Assembly (NCBI GenBank): GCA_039105265.1
Contig: JAPFFF010000003.1
Span: forward strand, 5,642,001-5,706,000
Reading direction: 5' to 3'
Length of the DNA: 64,000 bases
Source: Tritrichomonas musculus
Taxonomy: Eukaryota; Parabasalia; Tritrichomonadida; Tritrichomonadidae
A program made the translations under genes and the position numbers. Shown piece by piece: positions 37,988 through 47,720 of this stretch. The notes under the pieces are model-generated. The model had not been told where the DNA came from and searched no databases. It saw only the letters and a list, made by a program, of their open reading frames with translations. Every line of letters begins with the position of its first letter. Positions within the stretch are counted from its first letter, which is position 1.

Positions 37988-39313
37988 ATGATTAAAATGT
38001 ATCCAACGCTTAATCCGGCAGAAGAACCAACACCTATACCAATTGAATATGTATATTTTTTAGAAGATGGGGAACGAGATATTAGTAAACCAAATCGATA
38101 TTACTTTAATTTTCCTCAAGAATGGTGTACTTCAAATAGAGGGGAATCAATTGTAGGCGTGAGAAGAATTTTTATGTTGGCTAGAAGTAGAAAAATAGAA
38201 TTCACGCTTGGAGTTAGAAAATATAGACGAAACGAATTTGATAAACTTAAACATGATAATCCCCAATTTTCATATGAACAATTATTTTACCATCTTGAAG
38301 ATGAACAAAAGAGTGAGGTATTCATAAATATAAATTCTTGGCTAAATAGAGAAAATGATTTACGAGAAATATGGAATGATATGAGAGCTGCTATTGAGGC
38401 AAAATTTGCAGAGTTTAATATTGGTGCGGATATAATCAATAAAGAACACAATTTTAATTTAGATAACCAAGAACTAAAATTAAGCACAAAATATTCTAAT
38501 TTAGTTACTGAATATCAAGATTTGCAAAAAGTAATAGAAGACCTCACAAATAAAATATTTAATGAGAAAGATGAAAAAGTGAAAGCTAAGCTACAAGAAG
38601 AATTAGATAAAAAGAATGAAGAAGATAAAATGAATATAAACCTCAGACGCAATGTTCAAAAAGAAATGGAAAAAATAAGAGAAGAAATCAAGCTAAGTGA
38701 ACAGAAACCTACATTTATTGAAGAAAAAGAAGGACTAAGACAAAGAGATGTACAAACAGATGGTTATTATAATTATTCGGAGAATCATTTTACAGAAATA
38801 TTCTATTCACCAACTAATGGAGAGATACTTCAAGGCAGTAAATATAAAAACTCTTATGTTGACCTATCAATAAGTTTTAGAGTAAGACCAAAAGATGATT
38901 ATTTACCATATAGACGATATGATTTTAATGATGTATTCAATATAGGTTATGAAGATTTTAATAATAACCCATGGGATTATATGGATCCTGAAAAACCTGT
39001 CAAGGATAAAGATGGGAATATTATTAGATATGAAGGGAAATGGATGAGGGAAATAAAGTTTAAAAATGTTTGGGATAGACATTCGTGTTCAATATACTCT
39101 TCATTAGCTGAGCAGTCTAATAAATATTATTTAGGCAATAGTCAAATAGACTTTTACCCAATCAAGTACTTCAAGCTAAACTCAACAGATCAAAGATTTT
39201 GGGTAGAATTCAATTCAGGGCGTCATAATAATATTCTTGTTCTGGTACCAAACAATGAATCATTTGTCATTGAAATGCAATTATTACCATTTAAGAAGAT
39301 GCTTCGCATTTAA
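37988..39313 (+). CDS. Element 2: candidate capsid protein with coiled-coil insert
   Basis: 441 residues. N- and C-terminal parts align with the 321-aa protein of element 1 (YYFNFPQEWCTSNRGESIVG; SSLAEQSNKYYLGNSQIDFY; YFKLNSTDQRFWVEF; FVIEMQLLPF). Between them about 100 residues of charged coiled coil are inserted (roughly 165-245, Lys/Glu-rich). Starts three bases inside the left terminal repeat. Role as capsid or penton component is inferred from conservation and position. Confidence 0.5.
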   Translation: MIKMYPTLNPAEEPTPIPIEYVYFLEDGERDISKPNRYYFNFPQEWCTSNRGESIVGVRRIFMLARSRKIEFTLGVRKYRRNEFDKLKHDNPQFSYEQLFYHLEDEQKSEVFININSWLNRENDLREIWNDMRAAIEAKFAEFNIGADIINKEHNFNLDNQELKLSTKYSNLVTEYQDLQKVIEDLTNKIFNEKDEKVKAKLQEELDKKNEEDKMNINLRRNVQKEMEKIREEIKLSEQKPTFIEEKEGLRQRDVQTDGYYNYSENHFTEIFYSPTNGEILQGSKYKNSYVDLSISFRVRPKDDYLPYRRYDFNDVFNIGYEDFNNNPWDYMDPEKPVKDKDGNIIRYEGKWMREIKFKNVWDRHSCSIYSSLAEQSNKYYLGNSQIDFYPIKYFKLNSTDQRFWVEFNSGRHNNILVLVPNNESFVIEMQLLPFKKMLRI

Positions 39314-39324
39314 GACTAATTTAA

Positions 39325-40410
39325 ATGAACAAAAAGCATTTTAAGACAATTAATGAGCTTCATTCTTTTTTTCCTTGGAGATCTGCCTCTAAATTTGTTC
39401 CACTCACAAAACGATATGGATTCACAGAAGAAGCCGCATTAGATTATTTAAGGAAGATAGTACATGATGTAAAGGTACCAAAGGCAAAGTTTATGAATAT
39501 CTATTCTAAACACTCTGGGGGATATCAAATGGACACATTCATCAATGATAAGATAAAGGATGGTCTCAACTATTTGATGTTAATTAATATTAACACAAGA
39601 AAACCATACAGTTATCCAATGAAGGGGAAAGGTGCAAAAGAGGTAGCCCAGGCATTAAATAAATTTTTTGAGGACGAGCCAGATGTCTATTCGATAACAT
39701 CAGACCAGGATGCTGCTTACTTGTTCAATGATGTATTACAGTTGATGAAGACAAAAAATATTGTTTACACTACTACCGAGGATAATAATCATAAAGTACT
39801 AGGTATCATAAATAGGTTTATGAGAACGATTAGAGATATGGTAGGCGAGAACAGGTTCATCAATGAGAAAGAAATGGATAGTTTAATAGATTCATACAAC
39901 AATTCTCCCCACAGGTCATTGGACTATAAGATACCAAACGAGATGACAGAGAAAGATGAAAAAGAATATGTAAAAACCAAGTCGCAAAACAATCCATATG
40001 ACTTTAAGCCAAATGATAGAGTTAGAATTATTCAAGCCAAGGAGCCATTTTCGAAGCGCAGGAACAAGGTAAGCAAGGAAGCATATATAGTTGATTCAAA
40101 GGCTGGGAACCAATTTATAATTAAGTCCAAAGATGAGTCAATAGACAAACTCCCTGGTTATAGGTTAATCAAGACACAAAACAAAAATATTGCACAAACA
40201 CTTAAGGGAGGCAAGAGAGGTATTGTGGAGAAGATTATTTCTTATGATACAACAAAGAACAAATATAAAATTAAATACAGCGAAGGTACAGAAGACATCA
40301 TACCGGCTAAAAATTTACGAGAAGGTGCTCCAACAAAGCTATCTAATCTTGAAGTGGATTACTGGTCAAAGAAGAAAAATATACCAAACAATATAAAGAA
40401 ATGGATTTAA
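39325..40410 (+). CDS. Element 2: integrase with extra C-terminal domain
   Basis: 361 residues. rve catalytic core with HSGGYQMDTFINDKIKDGL, ITSDQDAAYLFND, GIINRFMRTIRDM and YNNSPHRSLDYKIPNEMT. Then the SH3-like DNA-binding domain typical of integrases (FKPNDRVRIIQAKEPFSKRR ... LPGYRLIKT). A further about 65 residues read RGIVEKIISYDTTKNKYKIK, then YSEGTEDIIPAKNL, which resembles a chromo/Tudor-type barrel and might steer insertion to chromatin (inference). Starts 12 bp after the capsid gene. Confidence 0.88.
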   Translation: MNKKHFKTINELHSFFPWRSASKFVPLTKRYGFTEEAALDYLRKIVHDVKVPKAKFMNIYSKHSGGYQMDTFINDKIKDGLNYLMLININTRKPYSYPMKGKGAKEVAQALNKFFEDEPDVYSITSDQDAAYLFNDVLQLMKTKNIVYTTTEDNNHKVLGIINRFMRTIRDMVGENRFINEKEMDSLIDSYNNSPHRSLDYKIPNEMTEKDEKEYVKTKSQNNPYDFKPNDRVRIIQAKEPFSKRRNKVSKEAYIVDSKAGNQFIIKSKDESIDKLPGYRLIKTQNKNIAQTLKGGKRGIVEKIISYDTTKNKYKIKYSEGTEDIIPAKNLREGAPTKLSNLEVDYWSKKKNIPNNIKKWI

Positions 40411-40420
40411 CCACAAATAA

Positions 40421-43183
40421 ATGTCTAAACAAATAATGAAAGAAGTGGAATCCTTAATCCAAAAGACAATGAAGAAGAACCAGAAAGAGATAGAGGGAGC
40501 ATTGATGAAGCCATTACATCCTTCCTATCCTTTTAGTACGAATGGAATTTATTTTCTTATTGGTAAACCAGGTGCAGGTAAGAGTTATTGGTTGTGGAAA
40601 CACATACTAATTACTGAACGTCTATTTAAGCATCCGTACTATCAAAAAATAATATTTTGCTCAAGTTCTGGAAAAGCAGACAAAACGGCTGAGGCAATGA
40701 GTAAAGGAGATCTAGAAGTCAATGGTAAAATTCTTTGTGATTCTGTACCAAGTGGAGGGATTTTGACTACTGATTTCTCTCATGAACCTGGATATCCTGT
40801 TTATACTCTCACCAATGATAAACTCAGTATAGATACATTCCAATTATTTGACCGTGACTTCAAGATGTTAGTGATAGGTAATACTGATGATATACAGAAA
40901 AAAATCTCCAATACGACAGAACGAACTAATATATTTAAAGTAATATTACGAAACACAATAATAAAGAATGCCGAAGGAGATATTATAAATGAGTTCTATA
41001 TTTATGTTCATGATGGAAAAATATACAATCCAATTCTCATGCATAATACAGAACATGATGAAACTCGTTTGAGTTATTTTCATGAGGCCACAAATAAAAT
41101 ATTTATTGCTTATGATGAAAGGGTTAATTTGGACCCATATAATTTATATATCAAAGGAGAGCTAAGTATAATGTATTTATTACCTCAAGATTCATTGGTT
41201 GCTGTTGAGCCTACAATAAAATGTGATATAATCGATGCTAAAAATGTGATGAAATTACATGAATCCGATATTATTTATTTATACAGGCCTAGTAATATAT
41301 CTGATGAAACATTGGATGGTCATGATTACTACAAAATGGTATATAAAATACCTAACACATACACTATACCTGATGGATTAAACTTTACTTTTAAGGATTA
41401 CTCCTTTTCTAACGATTGGTCATTAATCTGGAATGCAACGAATGGTCAATGGGAAGGGTACAATTGCAGCGTCCATGTAAAAGAGAAAGTCATTAATAAA
41501 TTAAACAAACGCTGTCCTAAGAATAAATTAAACTCAGTTGGGTGTTATGTTATGATAAAGAAAGATGACAATAACACAGATATAATACCAGCTAATGAAC
41601 ATGGATTAATGTATAGTTTGGCGAATCTTGACCGCACTGAAACATATATTTCATATAAAGATGGCAGTCTAAAGAATGGTAAAGATGTTGAGGTTAGTTT
41701 TGAGATACATAGTTGTGAAAATGAGTTTAAATATGATGGCTATGACACTTTAAAAGTCTATCTTAAATGGAACAAATATCTAGATAATGCTATTTATTTA
41801 CATTCAATATCAAGATTTTATTGGGACTTGTATATTCCTAATTCTAATATTGCAACTAGACTAACATTTAAATTAGACCCAGACTATAAAATAAGACATT
41901 ATATAGCATATGATTACACTTATATCGATATTATTGGTGAAAAAGATACCATTGAGAAGCTAAATATAAATTGGGGGAAAGACAAAATAAATACAGAAAC
42001 TAGGGATATTGAACTATACCTGAGGAAAGCTATGACAGAATCCATAGAAGAGATAAAATGGAATGGAAATACCAATCCATTTGACTATATAATCCAATCT
42101 CAGTTTTATGAAATTACGCCAAGACCTGATGCTGCAACAACACTTTATACTGATTACAATATTACATCATCAAAAATAATTACTGCAGACAATATTACAA
42201 CGATGAGAAGTGATGTAAATGTCTTGACAAATAATTTTGATGTCTTGTCATATGATTTTAATATCTTGAGAATAGATGTTAATGAGCTCCAAATAGAAAT
42301 GCTTGCACAACAGATGATAACAAAGCACTTATCATCCCAAGTTCATGCACTTATAGTAGGACAGGAAATTAGCTTATTGTTCAGTCTAGTTGGTTTTATT
42401 GTTGGTGTTGGAGGAGTAATTGTTGATAATATGGGAATTAATTTTGGTACACGAGCGATTTATAATGGTAATGATGTTTCTCATTATGCTTCTTTAGATG
42501 ATTTCACAGTTGATTATGGGAGTGTTGCAGAGGATGCAATAAGATTGGAGAGTGGAGGAAGTATTCAGAGGGTTGTTCCATCAATCAGTAATGCTAACCT
42601 TAGATTAAATGAATATTGGTTACAATGGAGAGATTTATTATTTGATTTAGATATGGCAGATGGCAATATTGCTATGAGTGATTATATATTTCAACAAATT
42701 GTTGATTTAGAAGAAATTATTCACGCTGAATTCCCTTTGGCTGAAATGCCTGATTGGCTAAAAGTACTAATGCGAGCCAAAGATTTACCAACAAGTAGAG
42801 TAGCAAGAAGTACCACAACTGAACCAGATTTAATAACAAATGTCATTGAGTGGTGTGAAAAAGATTATCAAAGACTAGATGACCCAACAAAATTTAAAGA
42901 CAACTGGATTAATCCAGACAAAGCTGTATTATCATTATCAGCTACTATTGATATTTGCAATCGGATGAGAGACTCGATGAAACTACCGATTGGCATAATA
43001 GCTCATGAAATAAAATCAATTAAAGAGAAGTCAAGTAATAAGCATCCACTCGAGGATATAGATATAACTGCTTATGTGACTAAAGCAGAGGTTAAGGAGA
43101 TGCTCGAACAGAAGGATTTATATATTGATACCCTAGAGAAAAGAATTGCTGCATTAGAAAAGAAGTGTGCAAATATAGAGTAG
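40421..43183 (+). CDS. Element 2: P-loop ATPase-like region joined to structural module
   Basis: A 920-codon open frame. Residues about 35-110 look like the start of an A32-type packaging ATPase (GIYFLIGKPGAGKSYWLWKH, then a KIIFCSSSGKADKTAE strand). From about 115 on, the frame continues as the structural module shared with element 1 (NIFKVILRNTI; LYIKGELSIM; TTLYTDYNITSSKIITADN), a hydrophobic helix (LLFSLVGFIVGVGGVIV) and finally a stretch like the N terminus of the fibre-like protein (VIEWCEKDYQRL ... AVLSLSATIDICNRMRDSM) plus a coiled coil. One open frame therefore spans regions that are separate genes elsewhere. Confidence 0.65.
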   Translation: MSKQIMKEVESLIQKTMKKNQKEIEGALMKPLHPSYPFSTNGIYFLIGKPGAGKSYWLWKHILITERLFKHPYYQKIIFCSSSGKADKTAEAMSKGDLEVNGKILCDSVPSGGILTTDFSHEPGYPVYTLTNDKLSIDTFQLFDRDFKMLVIGNTDDIQKKISNTTERTNIFKVILRNTIIKNAEGDIINEFYIYVHDGKIYNPILMHNTEHDETRLSYFHEATNKIFIAYDERVNLDPYNLYIKGELSIMYLLPQDSLVAVEPTIKCDIIDAKNVMKLHESDIIYLYRPSNISDETLDGHDYYKMVYKIPNTYTIPDGLNFTFKDYSFSNDWSLIWNATNGQWEGYNCSVHVKEKVINKLNKRCPKNKLNSVGCYVMIKKDDNNTDIIPANEHGLMYSLANLDRTETYISYKDGSLKNGKDVEVSFEIHSCENEFKYDGYDTLKVYLKWNKYLDNAIYLHSISRFYWDLYIPNSNIATRLTFKLDPDYKIRHYIAYDYTYIDIIGEKDTIEKLNINWGKDKINTETRDIELYLRKAMTESIEEIKWNGNTNPFDYIIQSQFYEITPRPDAATTLYTDYNITSSKIITADNITTMRSDVNVLTNNFDVLSYDFNILRIDVNELQIEMLAQQMITKHLSSQVHALIVGQEISLLFSLVGFIVGVGGVIVDNMGINFGTRAIYNGNDVSHYASLDDFTVDYGSVAEDAIRLESGGSIQRVVPSISNANLRLNEYWLQWRDLLFDLDMADGNIAMSDYIFQQIVDLEEIIHAEFPLAEMPDWLKVLMRAKDLPTSRVARSTTTEPDLITNVIEWCEKDYQRLDDPTKFKDNWINPDKAVLSLSATIDICNRMRDSMKLPIGIIAHEIKSIKEKSSNKHPLEDIDITAYVTKAEVKEMLEQKDLYIDTLEKRIAALEKKCANIE

Positions 43184-43212
43184 ATTGGAGAATTATTTTT
43201 TTAGAGATTTAA

Positions 43213-45076
43213 ATGACTTCAGAGCAAGTGAAAGATACTACCACAAAATTCATTGGAGATATACAATTTAAGGTAGGAGATGCTACTAGGAAAGCAAGTG
43301 AATTATTAACGCTGAGTGATTTGGATGGATATGTACAGACAGGGCATTTATTTAATGAAGTAGAGGGTATACCAGAATTTAATATCAAAAATAATAATAT
43401 ACAATACGAGTCATCTACACAATACCATATCCTAAAGTTTGTTAACATACCAGAGGATTTCATGAATAAAGTGAAGGAAATAACAGCAAAAACCAATATC
43501 TTTAAAGTGGTTTTGAGAAAGAATATCATATATGACACAAATGGAAATTTAGTTAAGGAATTCTTTATTTATGCCAAAGATGGACAAGTATACTCTCCTA
43601 TGATAACAAAGAGTGCAAATGGATGTTCTATAAATAATAGCACAAATACATCAATATAGCCTTTGATAGTGGTCTTGATTTTAATCCATATACTCTATGG
43701 ATGAATCGTGAGCTGAGTATCATGAATGAGTACATAACTGATTCACTGCAAACAGATAAAGCAATAAAGTGTTCCATCATAAAGGCTGATAATGCGTTAA
43801 GTTACATAAATCTGATGCGTTGTATCTCTACAAACCATCAATCATTTCAGAAGATGTTGAATATTATAAAATGGTTTTCAATGTTCCTTCTGATTATACA
43901 ATACCTCTCAATTTAACCTTTTGCTTCAAAGAATATTGTTTTGGAAATGAATGGGTCTTAACCTGGGATGGAACAAAATGGATGGGCAATAATATTCAAG
44001 CAAGAATCGTTGGGAAAGTTGTGAATAAATTGAATCGAACAAAAATGTCAGAATCTTTTCGGCCATCAAATTCTGTTTTCATTATGATCAAGACAACTGA
44101 AGCAAATGAAAAATTAATCCCAAAAAGTGAGTCATCACCAGAAAGTTTAATTCATGGACTTTTTCAAAATACATCTAAAAAATTTGAATTAATTAAGAAA
44201 GATGGCACGAAAATTGAACCAAAAAGTTTATATTGGTTTCTTGATGATTCAGAAATAGTTAAAGATGAAAGATATCCAGATTATTCAATTGGTAAACTAA
44301 ATATAATTTGTGATGATTATCCAAATAATAATTTCAAAATTGAGGAGATTGATGAAATCCATTTAAATATTGAAACACCTGGTTATTCACCATTTACTGT
44401 TGCTTACACATTTAAAGCAAATGGTGTTTATGTTAATTCGGTTAATAAAAAAGGATATTTTGGTATTATTCCTCTGAAAGATACAATTGAAAGCCTTGAA
44501 TTACATTTAGAAGATAGTTTAATTGATTCCAATAACAGAAATATTGAATTATATCTCAGAAAAGATATTATTAATCCAATTGAAGAAGTAAATTGGGACT
44601 CATCTACAAATGCATTTGACTATATTATTAAACAGCAATATTATGATGTTAGTCCAAATCCAAATGCTGTTACAACACTATACACAGATTACAACATTAC
44701 TTCATCAAAAATAATTACCGCAGATAATATCACGACGATGAGAAGTGATTTAAATGTTTTGACAAATAATTTTGATGTCGTTTCATATGATGTTCAAGCT
44801 ATTGCAAATAAAGTCGATGTACTAAATTCAGAAATGGTTTCTATTAATTTAAAAACACAATCTTTAGAATATGATGAGGAAAATACACGAATGACTTCTT
44901 ATGTTGCTTTAGCATTTGGTATTGCAGGAACTATAGGAAGTGCTATTTCATTAGGCTTTTCTATAGATGCATATTGTATTTCATTCCCAACAAAAACTGT
45001 TTCAAATGCGGTTGGTCAAACAGCCACTAAAGGGGGTGGTATTTTACAACGAATTGGAAACTTTTTTAGAGATTAG
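43213..45076 (+). CDS. Element 2: second structural module
   Basis: Coding region, open in segments, homologous to the middle of the preceding 920-codon frame and to the module of element 1 (NIFKVVLRKNIIYDTNGNL; LYKPSIISEDVEYYKMVF; YNITSSKIITADNITTMRSD; ALAFGIAGTIGSAISLGF). It is closer to element 1's copy than to its own neighbour in several blocks, so this is a diverged paralogue rather than a recent tandem copy. Unknown function; membrane helix and coiled coil as in the others. Confidence 0.55.
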
Positions 45077-45112
45077 TGGTATAGGAGAGCAGGATACCGT
45101 AATCTTGGTGAA

Positions 45113-47260
45113 ATGGAATTGTTTGATATACCTCCCGTTACAACACGATCAATTCAATCAACAACTGATTTAACTCCTCTATTTGAATGGTGTGATAAAG
45201 AATATGAACCTTTACCTGATGAAACTTTTGATGATGAATTTGATGATCCTGAGAAAGCTGTATTATCAATTAGAGCAACAGAAGAAATGTGTAATCAATT
45301 TAGAGATAGCTTAAAGAAACCATTTAAATTATTAGCTTCAAAAGTAAATGAATTAAATAATGAATATATTTCACAAAATGATTTGGTTAGAGATGACATA
45401 ATAGATGTTGTTGGTAAATATGTCAATGGCGAGGTCCATTTGGAAGCAGAAGATGTTATCACAGATGGAACAATCAAAGCACGATTTTTGGTGCAAAAAG
45501 TTAGTGAATACAATGATGTTGATTATGAAGAGAATATAGTTACTATTAATATTACTGGTGGAACAATTAATTACCAAGGAACAAATGATTTTCCTAGCAG
45601 CACTATGAATGACAAAACATTTGTTATATCAAACCCAAATAAACATAGGATTGGTGGAATACAGATTAAAGAAAATACAGCAAAAAGAAGAATGGAATTT
45701 ACCCCAAATGATTTAGCCTATACTTGTGATATAGATGCTTTACATAAGAAGATAGATACATTACATGAGCAGATAGAAAAGAATGATACAGCTCTAGCTA
45801 CGACTTTAAATGAATTCCCAACTGTTGATGAAGTAAATGAAACATTAGATGAATTAAAAAATAATATGGTTAATATGGATAACCTGTATACAAAAGAGGA
45901 AGCGGATGCAAAATATGCGACAAAAGAGGAAATTCCTGATGATTATGCGACAGTCGACGATCTGGATCGATATGTATTAAATAAAGACATTAGCAAATAT
46001 CGAGAAAAAAATGATTTGATATATAAAGATGCTGTCGATGTGCCTTTTGAAAATGTCCTAGATAGTGAAGGAAGGTGGGAAGCCAAAATAAAAATGACTA
46101 GGAGAACTCATCTTGTTGGAACAATTACTGATGCTGGCGTGGTCAAGAATTTTGATTTTCTGTTTGATTATGATGAAAATATCCCTGAGAATACCGAGAT
46201 ATATATCAATATAGAAATTGATGGAACAACTTATTACGTAAATTATTATCCAAATGAGAGCAATGATTGGCGCTTTTTTATCGAAAGTGAAACAGGAGAA
46301 TTAGATACCAAATTAACACTAGCGGAAAAAATAATTAAACAAGATGAAATAGTTTTGAAAACAGATAATCGAATCGATTTAGAGAAAACTTTTGAGAATG
46401 CTTTGGTTGAATTCATCAAAAATGATAGATATAAGAATATTTCTGATAATCCAAAAACATATATTGGTTATTTCTATTTTGTTAATGGAGAATTTGAACT
46501 CAGATTTAAATTTATTCCAAGGAATTATGATGACAAATATATGATTTTACAATATGATTCTGTTGATGGTGAATTTTGTATTGTATTGCTATTGAACATT
46601 TATTCAAACTCTGGAACATTCGTCATATTTTCAAAAGTTGGAGAATTTAAATATAGAATCGTGAAAGATTTAACCATTGAAACTGTTTATGAAGAAAAAT
46701 ATAAAAATAATGTTTCAAAAGTTTATTGTACCTTTGATGGTTTTGTAAATGTTAGTTCGTCTGTTGATGATTATATGGAAGACATAAATGGTTATTCTGA
46801 TATTAAATATTTCAAAGTTGTTAGATCAAATGAAAAGTATCCAGTTGAAGATGTTCTTGGATTATTTATGGACTTCTTTGTTTCATTCAAGAATCATAAA
46901 GATGAAGAAAATGAATGGAAAATATTTTATTCTGGCTTTGTTGATTGTGATATTCAATGGATTGATGATTTAACAGGAATCGAATATGATTCACACAAAA
47001 ATATTTTAACGATTAGTCTCGAGTTCGATTCTGATGCATATGAATTGTTAATAATATTTAAAGAGACAAGTGGTGAAAAACATTTTGTGAGAATTCTTCA
47101 TGGATCAAAGATTGCTTTACTCGATGAAATATATGGATCAAAGAAAGTAAAAGTTGTTCAATATAATGCTCCTGATTATATTTATGACAATGTAAGAATG
47201 AATTTAGATCAATATCCAGCAGAACAGATTTACGTTAAACAATTGAAATGGAAGGAGTAA
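45113..47260 (+). CDS. Element 2: fibre-like protein, 715 aa
   Basis: Starts MELFDIPPVTTRS. Residues 1-250 match the element 1 fibre-like protein (FEWCDKEYEPL; HLEAEDVITDG; KVSEYNDVDYEEN; NPNKHRIGGIQIKENTAKRR). Then a coiled-coil stalk with NLYTKEEADAKYATKEE and DDYATVDDLDRYV, the Y-T-K-x-E-x-D-x-K-Y-A type of repeat seen in phage tail fibres and adhesins. Residues about 320-715 are beta-rich and without counterpart in element 1, so the tip domain differs. Suggests a receptor-binding fibre (inference). Its stop lies at the inner edge of the right terminal repeat. Confidence 0.65.
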   Translation: MELFDIPPVTTRSIQSTTDLTPLFEWCDKEYEPLPDETFDDEFDDPEKAVLSIRATEEMCNQFRDSLKKPFKLLASKVNELNNEYISQNDLVRDDIIDVVGKYVNGEVHLEAEDVITDGTIKARFLVQKVSEYNDVDYEENIVTINITGGTINYQGTNDFPSSTMNDKTFVISNPNKHRIGGIQIKENTAKRRMEFTPNDLAYTCDIDALHKKIDTLHEQIEKNDTALATTLNEFPTVDEVNETLDELKNNMVNMDNLYTKEEADAKYATKEEIPDDYATVDDLDRYVLNKDISKYREKNDLIYKDAVDVPFENVLDSEGRWEAKIKMTRRTHLVGTITDAGVVKNFDFLFDYDENIPENTEIYINIEIDGTTYYVNYYPNESNDWRFFIESETGELDTKLTLAEKIIKQDEIVLKTDNRIDLEKTFENALVEFIKNDRYKNISDNPKTYIGYFYFVNGEFELRFKFIPRNYDDKYMILQYDSVDGEFCIVLLLNIYSNSGTFVIFSKVGEFKYRIVKDLTIETVYEEKYKNNVSKVYCTFDGFVNVSSSVDDYMEDINGYSDIKYFKVVRSNEKYPVEDVLGLFMDFFVSFKNHKDEENEWKIFYSGFVDCDIQWIDDLTGIEYDSHKNILTISLEFDSDAYELLIIFKETSGEKHFVRILHGSKIALLDEIYGSKKVKVVQYNAPDYIYDNVRMNLDQYPAEQIYVKQLKWKE

Positions 47261-47486
47261 AATACCTATATCTCAATATTTTTTTGGGTGTAGAATTCAA
47301 AAACTACTCCATACCTTGGAAATGACATTGGGGAATAGTGAAAGTAGAGAGTGTGTACTTACGATAGGTTTTCAGAGGGTATTTGGCCGGGTAGCGAGGC
47401 CCAAGCGAAGGTGTACCTGAGCTTGGTGGCGAGCAGTGTAGGCGGTGGCGAAGTATGAGACACCGCCTATACTATACTATACTACT
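47258..47486 (-). repeat. Element 2 right terminal inverted repeat (229 bp)
   Basis: Inverted copy of the left end with one extra GTATA unit at the tip and a handful of substitutions. Its first hairpin (47441-47447 and 47461-47467) has the loop in the opposite relative orientation from the left end; the second hairpin is in the same orientation. Confidence 0.95.
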
Positions 47487-47720
47487 AACGACAAAGTCGA
47501 TACAATTTTAAATAATACTGTTTCTGAATTAGAAAATTTACAAATTCGTCCAAATCATGGCATGCCTCCAACCATTGCTCAATCTGGTAGAGCATTTACT
47601 CATCCAGCTCAGAATGTTGTTAGGGGGCGACAAAAGGTAAAACGACATTATTCATGTTCATTATGTGGAAAACAAGGACATAATGCTTCAAACTGTCCAA
47701 TTAAGCAAAAAAATATTTAA
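47487..47720 (+). pseudogene. MULE-type transposase gene, segment 3 of 3
   Basis: After element 2 the host frame resumes (NDKVDTILNNTVSELENLQI) and ends with a CCHC zinc knuckle, CSLCGKQGHNASNCP, a few lysines and a stop. Knuckles of this form close many MULE transposases. With one target duplication removed at each insertion the three segments share one frame, so the gene was open when each element arrived. Confidence 0.6.

Larger units (their letters stand above)
37762..47486 (+). mobile_element. Polinton/Maverick-like element 2 (9.7 kb)
   Basis: Bounded by about 225-bp terminal inverted repeats starting AGTAGTATAGTATA and flanked by the 5-bp target duplication AACGA. All genes read rightward: candidate capsid protein, integrase, a P-loop/structural ORF, a second structural module and a fibre-like protein. 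Relative to element 1 it keeps the capsid-integrase-structural-fibre half but not the Rep-HNH-protease half, and it carries the structural-fibre pair twice. No DNA polymerase B. Ends are about 95% identical by eye apart from one hairpin loop, so it is young. Mostly open, with about two or three breaks. It belongs to a different subfamily from element 1 (terminal sequence and protein divergence). Confidence 0.9.

Noticed and set aside
43209-43538. 109-codon minus-strand frame in element 2
   Set aside because: Antisense to the second structural module, which has clear homologues.
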